A stretch of 64,000 bases of DNA from Sipunculus nudus (lineage: Eukaryota > Annelida > Sipuncula > Golfingiida > Sipunculidae): NCBI GenBank assembly GCA_026874595.1, contig CM049306.1, positions 18,593,019-18,657,018 of the forward strand, given 5' to 3'. The position numbers were made by a program, and so were the translations under genes. A model generated the notes under the pieces. The model did no database searches. It was not told the DNA's origin and saw only the letters and a list, made by a program, of their open reading frames with translations. How positions within the stretch are numbered: the first letter of the stretch is position 1; every line of letters begins with the position of its first letter. Of this stretch, positions 1-11,038 are shown one piece after another.

Positions 1-459
1 TTCTTGTTCTCGTTACCTCTTTGTGTAAGCAAAGAATTTTCATTTTTGCTTATATATTATGTTGAAGCCTGTTTTACCGATGTTTTGCCCTTACGTTAGT
101 TATGTTCGTATTTGTACAGTAACACACGTGCAAAACCTAATTGTTATATTTAATACACGGGGCACTGTTACTTGAGTGGAATAGATACCACATGAATAAT
201 ATTCACATGGTCATCACCGTGTATACAATACAAGGAAGCGGCACTACATGGAAGATCACCTTACATGTAACGCTAGCCGAACTGCCGGGGAGGCAGAATT
301 TTGTATAATGTTATTGATTATGTTCCGAGAAATATGTCCCAAACTATATTTATTAGTAAAATATGTGATCCTTCTGAACCCCTTATTAAAATAAACAAGA
401 AATCAGCCACCATCTAAACATCACAGCCTACGTACAAACTTGAGTACCCTCGCCCAATA

Positions 460-465
<6 letters not shown>

Positions 466-517
<52 letters not shown>
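466..517. repeat. (TA)n microsatellite
   Basis: About 26 uninterrupted TA units followed by a short TATG variant tail. An antisense reading frame crosses it, but that frame is only an Ile-Tyr run made by the repeat. Confidence 0.97.
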
Positions 518-525
<8 letters not shown>

Positions 526-1440
526 ATGTTGCATGAAGTATAATAAAACAAATATAAAATTTAGTACGTAAAATTCCATTTGTTTTCTTGAAGAATATTA
601 TATATAAAGGTACCATAAACCTGCTTTGATATATACAGATTTCCCGGTTTCTCGGCATCAAACTGAATAGCTTTGTACAGTGACGACTTTTTTTCACCAA
701 AATTAAAACTGATTGTCCTCTATTAATTTTAAAAACTAACTAGGCAATTTTTTTGGCATAATTAGAAGTTTGTTGGGGGAAATTTTGAATCCATCCTTCT
801 GACTGTACAGTGTCATCTTCACAAAAACAATACCCTCACCCCCCCCCCCCCCGGAATATATAATATATCAACCGAGGAAACTGAGGAAGTCACACTGCGC
901 ATAAAATCGCTACCCTAATCTAAGATGAGTTAGCATGCAACCACAAAAATGATTCGTACTGCAATTTTGGCCAGAAAGAGTTGTATCTCACTGTTGTATA
1001 AATGTCTCATCTGTACTGTAATCAAACGATAATCAAATCTAATGTATTCAGCAGTCAGGAGATATATTACTTTTTGTTTTATAAGTTTTATCCATATATA
1101 TTTTCTATGGCTTTTATTCCTCTATGTATTTCTCTGTTCCTTTTCTATTTATCTGATGGGGATACATCATGACTACCGCTTTCTATTGAATCCTTCCCTG
1201 GAGATGTTATGAAGAAATGTTGGTGAAATATCGCGTGGGGTATATGAAGCATACAAGGAACAGCATTCTAAGTTTTAAAACTGATCTGGATAAAGATATA
1301 TGCTTTTGTTCAAATGATCTTTTCATGAGTTTTCACTAGTATACGCGGCCACCTTTATTCGGGCCGCAGAGCATAAGTTTGATGCAACTAAGAACTTGGA
1401 GTACAGTGGCTCACATCCCTCTATGAGCTCGCATGGGTGT
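518..1440. other. Intergenic stretch, no gene seen
   Basis: AT-rich sequence with frequent stops in all frames. The only structure is a 14-base C run at about 839-852. I see no exon, RNA gene or element boundary here. Confidence 0.6.
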
Positions 1441-3890
1441 ATTTTATTCACACCAGTGGCGTATAAAGTTTTTTTCATTTGAGAGTATGATTGGCGCTGT
1501 TGCGCCAGTACTCGCGTTTGCGGGAACAGGGGCAGATCCCCCTCAGAAGCTGGTAGGTTTTTTTTTCCAAAGTGAATTGGTGCAATTTGATGAATACTTA
1601 TAGTGAAATTTAGATTAAAATGAACATACGAGTTACCATTGAATATGACATATTTGTAGGATAATGAAATTATATTTTAGAGCATTTATTTACTAACCTC
1701 ATTTTCATACTTTTAAATACATTTGCTCAAATACGAACCGTAAGCTTCTAGTGCTTTTTTTTTCTTTTTTTTTCTTATCACCACTGGCATAAACATGGCT
1801 TCATAAAGTTTGAAATATTGAAAAGCAGCAAAGAATAAGGTAGTAGCTACAGAAATTTCATAATGCCACATGTTGGCTATGAAAACTAAAGGTGGCAAGG
1901 CTATAATACTCTCCAGCTGGACACGTAATTTATATGATCATCAAATCAGTTGAATTGCTTGCAACCCAGCAAAATTGTTCATTTGAAACTTGGAAGGTGA
2001 GAGATCTGATTAAGTGCACACATACAGCTTATCAGTGTGCATTTACATAATTTAGATATGAAAAATCAACCACAATACTTTCAGTTCCAGCCTGAAAAAT
2101 ATACCCCGAGAAAATATCATGAAAATTGGATCACCTACCTTAAATTTGCATCATTTTTCCTCTTTACAGAATTCCCAGCTCCTATGTACAAGTACTAAAT
2201 GAGTTATTTACAAGTATTTATTGTGGTTCCATCAGCTATAATAAAGCAATCAATATACATGCAGTAATAGTTATACCAGTTCAGTTTATTTAGTTAGACA
2301 TGTAGGAGCGCAACAGATACAAACACAATGATACCGGTACGGTGTTTATAGTATTAGTAATTGAAATTGCCCAATTTTTTTTTTCGAGTCTCTGATCAGG
2401 AAGCAAACTCCTTGGCTAGGTTCATAATGTTAATGTCATCCAGCATTGACTTGTGGATGTTGGCAACTGCAAAAGGGTTCAGCCTGGTTTGAGTCATGTT
2501 GTCCCTCAATCAGGTCTTGAGTCGCCTTTTTGTTGAAAAGCTGCGTTACCATTCACAAGAAGTTACTGGAAAAACCCGCATTAACTTGAGCAAATTTTCC
2601 ATCTTTTTTTCTGGATTTGATATTATTAACGTCAACCCAAATTTCAACATTACTAAAGTAAAGGAAACTTCCTTTTAATTACCTTGGCACTGGTGTCGTG
2701 ATGTTATTATTCCAAAACTCAACCTGTTGTCCACTCCAGCTGTATCACTCTAGATGTTTCTCAAATTTGCAGAACGATACAAAGTTTTAAAAAGTTCCTT
2801 GCTATATCGTTAGTTTTTCGTATCTAATTAATTCCTCATTAAAAGTAAGTTAACAGATACAACCTATCAAATTTATAAATGCGTCGATTTGGCATAAAAT
2901 AAATAATGTCAGTGTACACAACCCTTCAGGGTGAAAGTGTGACTTAATTTGTTGTGGGTACAAGATCTGAGGACAGCGATGCTTGCATAACACTTATCCT
3001 ATTTGGTACCAGATAATTCCTGTGCTATCCAAATAATTCAGTCACCAAAATTATGCTATTAAGACAATAAAGACATTGCAAAATTTTCCACATCACTTTT
3101 ACATATTATTTAAGAAATCTCATTAGAAAATCTATTTGAATTATGGGCAATCTATGTAAACCATTCAGATTGTTAATTCATTCTTCTAGTTCAAGCAGAT
3201 GAATATTAACAAAAGATGGATTTCTTTATAAGTTTTATACATTGAGTCATTTTTTTTAATTTGTTGAATACATATTTTTGAAAGAAATATCTACACTTAT
3301 TAAGTTAGCAGATTTTCTCTACTTATGCTCTTGTAAACCATGTGATCTTTTATGTTTGCTTATTAGTTGATGGGTTTACAATTTGTCTATGAAAATGATC
3401 ACCGGCCTGCAGAGGGTTTAAAGATTTACCAAAAAAATTGGTTTCGTTCTTTGATTTAGTTCAGGCATAGGCGCTGTTAACCCAAAGGTGACCAACCCTG
3501 GTTGACTAATGTGGTAACTTACTGATTTATGATTCTTTCGGCATATTTGTGGGTTTTCCTCTTCCATTCTTTAAAATCCAAGCATTTTGGTTGCAAAAAC
3601 TTCAGACATGCCATTTTAATTATGCATTCTGTGACAGGGTTTTAAAGTGTGAAAATCCCAATTTAATCCCACACACAGTCGAATCATTGGGGGTATATAC
3701 CCCATCCCCCTCGGGATCTACGCCTATGATTCACACCCCTGGCGGAGGTATCTATGTGGGCTCTCACTTCTTTCTCGTTAATATCTTTTTTTTATTATAT
3801 TTAACTTCTTCCAAATGGTTAAAATTTAAATTTGTCACAACCTTGTCCATGTCTTGATCTATGCTTTAACAAATTGTTATATGCATATAA
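1441..3890. other. Intergenic stretch with two hAT-like terminal motifs
   Basis: At 1454 and 1527 there are short matches to the motif family CAGTGGCG / CAGGGGCAGATCC that bounds elements elsewhere in the window. Between them, at 1492-1507, is a small hairpin with 6-bp arms and a TGTT loop. The rest is AT-rich with no recognisable coding exon. The longest frames are unconvincing and unrecognised. Confidence 0.45.
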
Positions 3891-3975
3891 TTGTTTAATC
3901 ATTACTTCGTCCTTTTTAAGTCATTCAATTTTTTCATTATAATTGATTATATTTTAATTTATTGCGATTTTATAG

Positions 3976-4217
3976 GATCCTTTAATGACATGGCGTCATC
4001 CCTGGCAGTACAGACGAATTGCGTTCTGACGGTGTATGAGCACGATCACGCACGAGGCCACTGGGCGGCCTTCAACGCAGGAATCCAGATCCATCTAGCA
4101 GACTGGAAACGAGGCTTTTGGCGCAGTTACGACTGGAATGACGTCATAACATTCGTGAAATGCAATTGTAACGGGCCCATTCGCCCCCGCAGGAATAACC
4201 TACATATAACTGACTAG
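3976..4217 (+). CDS. Terminal exon of a beta/gamma-crystallin-like protein (partial)
   Basis: This is a partial coding region of about 80 codons that I read as a last exon. It begins after a plausible 3' splice site (T-rich tract, then TATAG ending at 3975), entering in phase 1, and ends at TAG 4215-4217. The peptide has the layout of a Greek-key crystallin domain: NDMASS near its start, then V-x-x-x-C-V-L-T-V-Y-E, a Gly-rich turn, several Trp residues, and a second NDVIT segment followed by a Cys pair. NDMASS fits the calcium-binding signature N/D-N/D-x-x-S/T-S. The second site (NDVITF) keeps ND and Thr but has Phe where Ser is expected, so it is probably weakened. Local composition is less AT-rich than the flanks. 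Upstream exons were not found, and no AATAAA lies close downstream. Family membership is inferred by eye; a non-crystallin secreted domain is the alternative. Confidence 0.55.
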
Positions 4218-4693
4218 ATTAATTAAGAGACCAAGCTTTTCAAAAGACGGGGTTAGTTATGTGAAAAACCACTCGGTGACCAAGTGAGCTACAGGAATAG
4301 AATTAAATACCAAGAGAACAAGGTAATGGACAAGGGGAAAGTGTCACAAAAAAGGCTTCAGAGAAGTTGTTGAAGTCCCTGTATATAATAGTTTTTTATT
4401 TTATGTTGACACTTAAACGCTTTAACTTGTCACTATATGGATATGTTTTATTGTGGCTTTGCTGTCATCAGAATGACTAGAACATTATATAAGCAAATTT
4501 AATTTTCATATTTTTATTATGAAGGGATGCAATTTCTTTACAATGATGTGCCCTCTTTAACGAATTTACATAATATAATTGTTACATGGAATACATTTGC
4601 TATCATGTACAAATTCAACACTTCCTTAATACAGACCAGAGTATCTATGTTAGCTCCAGGCAAGCCAAGTCTGTACACCACAACAAGGCTGTA
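4218..4693. other. Downstream flank of the crystallin-like exon
   Basis: AT-rich sequence that may include the 3' UTR. No exact AATAAA is seen. Overlapping short frames on both strands lack recognisable features. Confidence 0.4.
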
Positions 4694-5292
4694 TACCGCC
4701 GATGTCAGTGTGTGATTGGGGTTGGAGTGGGGTTGGAAGGTGGCATGATTTGCGGGGAGAGGGAAGTAACCAATTTTGCCTATACATATATATTGCACCA
4801 GTGTCATTGAGATACCTCCAAAATATGTGTACGACTTAATGAGTACTTTTTTGTTCCAAATGCGGGGAGGGGACATCCCTTCCTAACCCCCCCCCCCCCC
4901 CCTTGGTTCTGCAGCATGTGTATATATTTATGTCGTTGCTATCACATTTCCAATCTAAACCAAGCATCAAAACCGCAAACACAGTACCGCCGATGTCATA
5001 GCCGTTATTGGGGTGGGGTTGGTGCTAGCAAGTTTTGATGGGGGGGGGGGGGGGACGAATAGCGTGCATTGTCCCATCAATGAATACGTTTATATACATA
5101 TTGCATCAGTGTCATTGACAGACCTCCAAAATGTGTTTTCGCCCAAGTGAGTACCTTTTTGGTCTAAATGCGGGGAGGGGACATTCCTTCTTGCCCCCCC
5201 CCCCCCCTCCCCTATCCGGTTCTGCAGCCTGTGTATATTTTTGTAGTTGCTGCCACGTTCACAATCTGTATACTGAGAATCAAAACCGCAAT
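4694..5292. repeat. Two-copy tandem duplication, ~291-bp unit
   Basis: Unit 1 (4694-4984) and unit 2 (4985-5292) share the same ordered landmarks: TACCGCCGATGTCA at the start, a GGGGTTGG tract, a segment around GTGTCATTGA, GCGGGGAGGGGACAT followed by a long C run, a GGTTCTGCAGC segment, and ATCAAAACCGCAA at the end. The copies are clearly diverged. Unit 2 has an additional G run at 5041-5054. The duplicated unit is not recognised as a known element. Confidence 0.8.
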
Positions 5293-6582
5293 TAGTTCCG
5301 GTCTTATTTTTATCATCTCAGTAAGATCATGATACATTTAAGTTTTACATGAATGGGTCTGGTGGATCAGACAAAAATTGGTTTATCTACCCCTCCAAAC
5401 TCCCTCGTCCGCCATTCAGATGTAATCTCATTCAGACCAGGATGTCCGGTCCGTGACAGGCTAATCCATGTACCGAGGGGGGGGGGGGGGGGGGGCATTT
5501 TATCATACCTGTCCCCGGACACGCACACTGTTTTTTTTAACGGATTTTGATGAAATTTTGTTCAAGTTACATCCAGAGAGTAATTTATTAAATTTAGGAA
5601 GTAACCTGAGTCACCATGATATATCTTTAATCAAAAGATTTTTGGATTAATTTTATATTTTGACCCAGGGCGATTCTACTGTCGCCGGGTAGAGCCGTCC
5701 CGCTTACATATAGTTATTATAAGGTAGGCAGTTGTTAGGCAACTGATCAGGAGAACCCTCATTACTCTAGCGTGACCCACATGATAGTTAAAATTACACC
5801 TTTGCGGGGGTACACAAGTATAGTCGTACAAATATACGCATCTAGTTTATATGTCAATCTTATTCAATTCAGTCACACCCCACTTAAAATCACACAATTA
5901 GGCAAATTATGAGAGAAAATGTCAAGAACTTCTTCAATCAGCTTTTCAGGACTAAAATATTTTCTCCAAATAATAAATTTGGTGCTATTTTTTAAATACG
6001 CAAATTAAAACATAATGACAATTTCAGAAAGTCAATAAACATGTGCTAATCTAAGTGCGTTAAATCATGAATCTTGACTATGTTAGGTATTATTTTCGAC
6101 AAGTTTAAGCTTTGCATTTAATTTTCAAGTCTGTTAACTTTGTAGTAATAAAAGCATTTGTCGAGGTTGGGTTCTCAAACACACAATCTAATGCAATAGT
6201 ATTAATTACCTTTTTATTATATATTTTATATGAAATACAAAATGTCATATGACCAACGGCCAAGTTGATAAAACATAACTGTTTTATTAAACAGGTATAC
6301 AGGCATAACAGAACAAAAAAATTATAAAAAGTTTATATTAAAAGTCTCTAAACGTCATTAAGCTGAATTTTCAAAACTATAATCTAATTTTCATAGAGTA
6401 AACATTTGGCATGGGTGTACAGTGATTGTCACCTTCTGTCGAATGCATATAGGTCATATGCGTCCAATGATCGGACACTTACAAATCATTCCATGTAATA
6501 TATGTGTTCGGTTGTGCGCAATTTTTTTCCGTACGAAATTTTGACTGATAACCTTTTGTGTGCCACTTTTGATACAAAAGCA
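5293..6582. other. Intergenic stretch with a long G run
   Basis: A poly-G run of about 18 bases lies at 5479-5496, and a GC-richer patch lies near 5670-5830. Reading frames there are created by the G run. No gene is seen. Confidence 0.5.
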
Positions 6583-6650
6583 AGGGCGTATCCATGGGGG
6601 TGCCGGAGGGGGCCATGCCGCCCCCCCCTCCCCCCCCCCCCCCTTCATCT
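6583..6650. mobile_element. Fragment with hAT-like terminal motif and G/C runs
   Basis: The sequence runs AGGGCGTATCCATGGGGG, then GGGGGCCATGCCG, then a long C run. A closely similar G-run / GGGGGCCATGCC / C-run arrangement occurs at 50712-50752, so this is a dispersed repeat end. The opposite end was not located. Confidence 0.4.
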
Positions 6651-6847
6651 TACTTAACATTGTAATATTAAGGGAAAAATTCTAGACAGTAATATCTCTA
6701 CATATACAACTATGGAAAATATCATAGGTCATGTTTACTTCTTTCATTACTGTACATTATCATACGCAGGTAACAAACTTTCCTTCTTGTTTTTAGTCTT
6801 AAAATTAAATGGTACAAGGATACTGAAGTAGGTTGGTTCTATAAATA

Positions 6848-6852
<5 letters not shown>

Positions 6853-6889
<37 letters not shown>

Positions 6890-6901
6890 TATATATATAT
6901 A

Positions 6902-6952
<51 letters not shown>
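6853..6952. repeat. (TA)n microsatellite
   Basis: About 100 bp of nearly pure TA with single interruptions near 6888 and 6905. Confidence 0.97.
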
Positions 6953-6955
<3 letters not shown>

Positions 6956-7468
6956 TTCCTTGCTGTTCCAAGCGAGTCATTGAAACAATATAAAATGATA
7001 TATATTACAAAATGGAGATATCCAGATTTTAAACTTTCGATTTCAAAGATTGTTTATTTGCGTTATTATAAAATGATATAATGATCGATTAGGCCAATCA
7101 ATTTCTTCCAAATGTGATTCTTGTTTTAGATTCTGATTCCAAGATATATATTAAGATATATAGATATAGGCTCTTGGTATTCTGGAAAGCATATATTGGA
7201 AGTGCATGTACAGTAGACTGAGATGGGGACATTGCATGAATAAAGCCGGTGACTAAGTGCATACAGGTGTCTCCAGGCATCTGAAATTGACAAATCCTGC
7301 CTTGTAAGTTTCAGTGTCAAAGCTGGCTTTGACCATCCAAATACTTTGACCTTGCTCGGTCATGTTCATTTCATACCCTTTTGTGATCATATTATGCAAT
7401 ATTTTTGGTCAAAGTTATGGATCGATACAAATTTAATTTTATAGTGAAAAAAATGTAACGTGATCGAC
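6953..7468. other. Intergenic stretch, no gene seen
   Basis: Unique-looking AT-rich sequence. Short antisense frames here have no recognisable domain. Confidence 0.5.
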
Positions 7469-7469
7469 A

Positions 7470-7504
7470 CACACACACACACACGCACACACACACACAC
7501 ACAC
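7470..7504. repeat. (AC)n microsatellite
   Basis: Alternating AC with one CG interruption. Confidence 0.95.
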
Positions 7505-7696
7505 GGCCATTGTGTGCAGCAGTGTTCCCTCAGGTGGCCTACAAGGAGGCATGCCACAATAATAGAAAATACGGTTTTTTGGACTCTCATACTTCGGAGA
7601 TTAATATTAATACCCCCCCCCCCCCCCCCCATTTGCCGGAACAGGATTCGCAGTCGCACATCAATATATGTGTTAAAATATATGAATATATAAATT

Positions 7697-7698
<2 letters not shown>

Positions 7699-7772
<74 letters not shown>
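7699..7772. repeat. Compound (TA)n-(GA)n microsatellite
   Basis: About 42 bp of TA passes directly into 32 bp of GA. A C-run lies upstream at 7612-7630, and a CAGGGGCGTC terminal-like motif lies downstream near 7836. Confidence 0.96.
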
Positions 7773-7776
<4 letters not shown>

Positions 7777-8110
7777 GAAAGACAGGAAGGCAGAGACAAC
7801 GGAATAAAGACAGGGGACGTGTGTGTGCGTGCATCAGGGGCGTCAATACAGGGGGGTGGGATGGCCAACATAATCATACCCCCCCCCCTTATATTCAGAA
7901 AATAATATTTATATATTGGAAATGAACTATATTTATTACTAGAATTATTGAATTTGGTTACATTTATGAGTTTAATGTGAAATATTATATATCATAACCT
8001 GATTAAGAATAAGCATATACTGGAAACATACCATATTTTTTAAAACCTTTTTTTTTAAACCTTATAATTGATTGTATTATATTTGAAATATGTCATACAG
8101 ACAATAAAAA

Positions 8111-8120
<10 letters not shown>

Positions 8121-8167
<47 letters not shown>
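8121..8167. repeat. (TA)n microsatellite
   Basis: TA run followed by mixed CA/TG alternation to about 8200 and then a C run at 8223-8234. Confidence 0.96.
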
Positions 8168-8170
<3 letters not shown>

Positions 8171-8299
8171 TATATACACATACACGTGTGTAGGTGTGTG
8201 TGGGAAAAAAGTTGCGAGTCATCCCCCCCCCCCCTTGAAGAAAATTTGCCGTCATTGGCGTGCATGTGTGAGTAACATCTTCTTGAGGTTCAATCTGCA

Positions 8300-9375
8300 T
8301 CACACTGGATGAACCTAATTCATAACAAGCTTCAAAGCTTGTCCTGATAACAGCGGTATACCTATTACAGCAGAAAGGACCATTGTGTTGTCTGTGGGTC
8401 TGATCCGGTTATAAAAGCAGATGGGACGCAGGATGTACCTTAATCAGATTTGACCATTCACCGCCACCCTTGTACTGAATTAAGATAACGGCGTAAAACA
8501 TACATTAATTGATAACCAAAGAGACCACAACTTCCATCACGGATAGACTGAACATAAATGGGAAACTGTCATTTGCAAATGTTAAAAGCGGTATACTTTC
8601 ACTTGCGACTTAACAAATGAATAACTTTCATTGACGCCTTTTTAATAATACTATATACACATATATATATAGTAATTTTAATATATCTTCTTTATTATAC
8701 ATAAAATTGTATATAAAGTATACTGATTATAAGGCTGAGGAAATTTGCATGCAATATTCTAAAACATACAAGTTTTTTTTTTTTAGTATCATCAGATGTT
8801 AAAAAAAAACAAATTATGAAATATTTCGAATTAAACAATGTTACCTTTATAAACAAAAATTATATAATCAAAGTATTATGGAGGAAGCAGAATTTATATT
8901 TAACAGTCTGATGTCACTGATAATGTCGGCCTCGCCTTGGTGAACATTTTTTGCTGGCGCGTCTTTCGGGCCTGATAATTTTTCCAGCTCTACATTGAAC
9001 CTAAGGTGGCCACTTGTATATCTGGTCATTACATGATAGTCTGCAGGTCCGAATTCGGGGGAGAGTTCAGTTTGGGTCTGATAAGAGATTTTGCTACTCC
9101 GCCATAACAAATCTACAAATTACCTGATCAAATACCTATCTTTTCAGTATTTGTACGGAATCTCGCTCCCGTGCGGCGTAATGTACGTTCGGTTAGCTAT
9201 CCTGTACTCTCTCATTTAAAACTTATACCGATGGGTTATTTTGAACATCATTGAAAAAATCTTAGATAAGTTCATGTTTTGATGCACGCTGCTAATGATC
9301 AACCTTCTTTACTGTGCAGAGACGAAGACCTTTGGGAGGAACCTTCGCCATGGCCATGGCTGAAAAATTCGTGTT
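8300..9375. other. Intergenic stretch with an unrecognised antisense frame
   Basis: Mostly unique AT-rich sequence. On the minus strand, 8868-9110 reads as an 80-codon open frame with balanced composition (Glu/Asp/Lys/Ser rich). I cannot relate it to a family, and I see no splice-site support, so it is not called as a gene. Confidence 0.4.
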
Positions 9376-10172
9376 TTAATGATTCGTGGACGCTTGGCTT
9401 GTAACAAAAATACATTTTTGGTTCACGGATTTGACATCGGCTGGTCAAACTGTCACCACAATGCCTCTTCAGTCAAGGGTGAATGGGTATAGGCCATAGT
9501 GGCGCAAATGTAGAATAAATACACATACACAAAATATCCTCATACGTATCCTTAAATATACGTACACGCGGCTTAAAGCTGCGTGTCCACTTGTACGGAT
9601 GCGGTGCGTGTTCGGTGCGGATACGTATGCGGATATTTTGTGTATGTGTGTCCATAAGATACGTTTGTCAGTGCGTTTTTAGGTCTTTCACTCTCTTTCA
9701 CCTCTACAAAATGGCACTTTCCGCATGCGTTTCTGCATGCGTTTCCGTACCCGCGGCTACATGGTCCGGTTTTTAATGATTCGTGGACGCTTGGCTTGTA
9801 ACAAAAATACATTTTTGGTTCAAGGATTTGACATCGGCTGGTCAAACTGTCACCACAATGCCTCTTCAGTCAAGGGTGAACGGGTATAGGCCATAGTGGC
9901 GCAAATGTAGAATAAATACACATACACAAAATATCCTCATACGTATCCTTAAATATACGTACACGCGGCTTAAAGCTGCGTGTCCACTTGTACGGATGCG
10001 GTGCGTGTTCGGTGCGGATACGTATGCGGATATTTTGTGTATGTGTGTCCATAAGATACGTTTGTCAGTGCGTTTTTAGGTCTTTCACTCTCTTTCACCT
10101 CTACAAAATGGCACTTTCCGCATGCGTTTCTGCATGCGTTTCCGTACCCGCGGCTACATGGTCCGGTTTTCC
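9376..10172. repeat. 397-bp tandem duplication
   Basis: The segment beginning GATTCGTGGACGCTTGGCTT at 9381 recurs at 9778, an offset of exactly 397 bp. The two copies (about 9376-9772 and 9773-10169) differ at only a handful of bases; for example TTCACGG becomes TTCAAGG. Such similarity implies a recent duplication. Each copy includes the left half of the foldback element annotated at 9968-10308. Only the second copy is followed by its right half. Confidence 0.92.
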
Positions 10173-10308
10173 AAAAACGTATCCGTTTCCGCACGCCGCA
10201 CGCACTCCGCACCGCGTAAGTGGACACACTCCTTCTTTATTCCATATGCGCGATTTAAAACGCGTCCGCATCCGTATCCGTACCGCATAAGTGGACACGG
10301 AGCTTAAG
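9968..10308. mobile_element. Foldback TIR element (MITE-like, non-coding)
   Basis: The left end reads GCTTAAAGCTGCGTGTCCAC and the right end, on the opposite strand, reads CTTAAGCTCCGTGTCCAC. Both continue into similar GCGGATACGG-type sequence, giving an imperfect terminal inverted repeat. The interior is built of further inverted CGGATACG/CGTATCCG motifs. There is no transposase frame. TTAA occurs at both ends, which might be a target site, but a one-base difference makes the boundary uncertain. A left-half copy lies at about 9571-9771 because of the 397-bp duplication. Confidence 0.7.
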
Positions 10309-10356
10309 TCATAGGCTGCCCACACGACTTTGGCTTAATCTATGACCCGTATACAA

Positions 10357-10512
10357 TGTTACGGGGTGACATAAAAGCGGACCGAACTGTTTCGCTAGTG
10401 AAGCATGCTTTTCTAGCGAAGCGGTTGGAATGCCGGACATGTGCGCCACCGACATAGGTTCGAATCACGAATCGGCCCAAACCTTTCCCCTGCGTAATTT
10501 GTCTTTGTAACA
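10357..10512 (+). repeat. TRIM LTR 1, with tRNA-like A and B boxes
   Basis: 156 bp. The A-box-like motif TAGCGAAGCGG lies at 10414-10424, followed by a D-arm-like segment. The B-box-like motif GGTTCGAATC lies at 10457-10466, about 43 bases further on, which is the spacing found in tRNA genes. Similar motifs recur in every LTR copy of the family in this window. Confidence 0.85.
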
Positions 10513-10652
10513 AATTAGGGCTCGTCCAAAATGACTCCAAGATTTGTGGCCCGGGAATGGTGGTTTGAAGTAATTGAGTAATTACCGCCACCAAGTTCAC
10601 CAAAAGTGTGACTCTTTGGAAGTTTATACCAGAACGCTCATAAGAGGGGGTA

Positions 10653-10902
10653 TGTTACGGGGTGACATAAAAGCGGACCGAACTAGTGAAACATGCTTTT
10701 CTAACGAAGCGGTTTGAATGCCGGACATGTGCGCCACCGACATGGGTTCGAATCTCGGACATAAAAGCGGACCGAAATGTCTCGCTAGTGAAGCTTGCTT
10801 TTCTAGCGAAGCGGTTGGAACGCCGGACATGTGCGCCACCGACATGGGTTCGAATCTCGGATCGGCCCGATATTTTCCCCTGAGCAATTTGTCTTCATAA
10901 CA
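10653..10902 (+). repeat. TRIM LTR 2, enlarged by an internal 94-bp duplication
   Basis: This LTR is 250 bp instead of ~156 bp because the segment starting ACATAAAAGCGG at 10665 is repeated from 10759, an offset of 94 bp. It therefore has two tRNA-like segments in tandem. Confidence 0.88.
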
Positions 10903-10905
10903 AAA

Positions 10906-10918
10906 TGGGGGCTCGTCC
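10906..10918 (+). promoter_or_regulatory. Primer-binding site matching tRNA-Pro
   Basis: TGGGGGCTCGTCC lies three bases after the LTR end. It equals the complement of the 3' terminus of metazoan tRNA-Pro including CCA, the same primer class as used by murine-type retroviruses. The first internal copy (10515-10527) has two mismatches. Confidence 0.85.
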
Positions 10919-11026
10919 AAAACGTGTGCCTGGGGAATGGTGGTTTGAAGTAATTAGAAAATTACCGCAACATAGTTCACCAAAATGTGACTCCTGGGAT
11001 AGTCTTGTTCTGAGAGCAGAACGCTC

Positions 11027-11038
11027 TTAAGAGGGGTG
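11027..11038 (+). promoter_or_regulatory. Polypurine tract of the TRIM element
   Basis: A purine run AAGAGGGG lies next to the TGTTAC start of the 3' LTR. The same tract precedes the LTR at 10653 and, on the minus strand, the LTR at 54728-54884. Confidence 0.75.

Noticed and set aside
428-700. 90-codon minus-strand frame with a long Tyr-Ile run
   Set aside because: It is the translation of the (TA)n microsatellite. Similar frames at 6747-6980, 7510-7905, 8055-8303, 18683-18925 and 50598-51030 are rejected for the same reason.
5479-5496. G-quadruplex regulatory element
   Set aside because: It is a plain homopolymer run like many in this window and is not near a supported promoter.
8868-9110. 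80-codon minus-strand frame as an exon
   Set aside because: Balanced composition but no family recognised and no convincing acceptor or donor, so only mentioned in the region entry.
9473-10325. Paired frames on both strands (60-100 codons) that recur identically
   Set aside because: They duplicate because the DNA is a 397-bp tandem repeat with a foldback element. There are no protein features.
10400-10480. Functional tRNA gene or simple tRNA-derived SINE in the LTR
   Set aside because: The acceptor stem does not pair, and the tRNA-like part sits inside a unit with LTR ends, primer site, polypurine tract and target duplications. An LTR element explains all of it.
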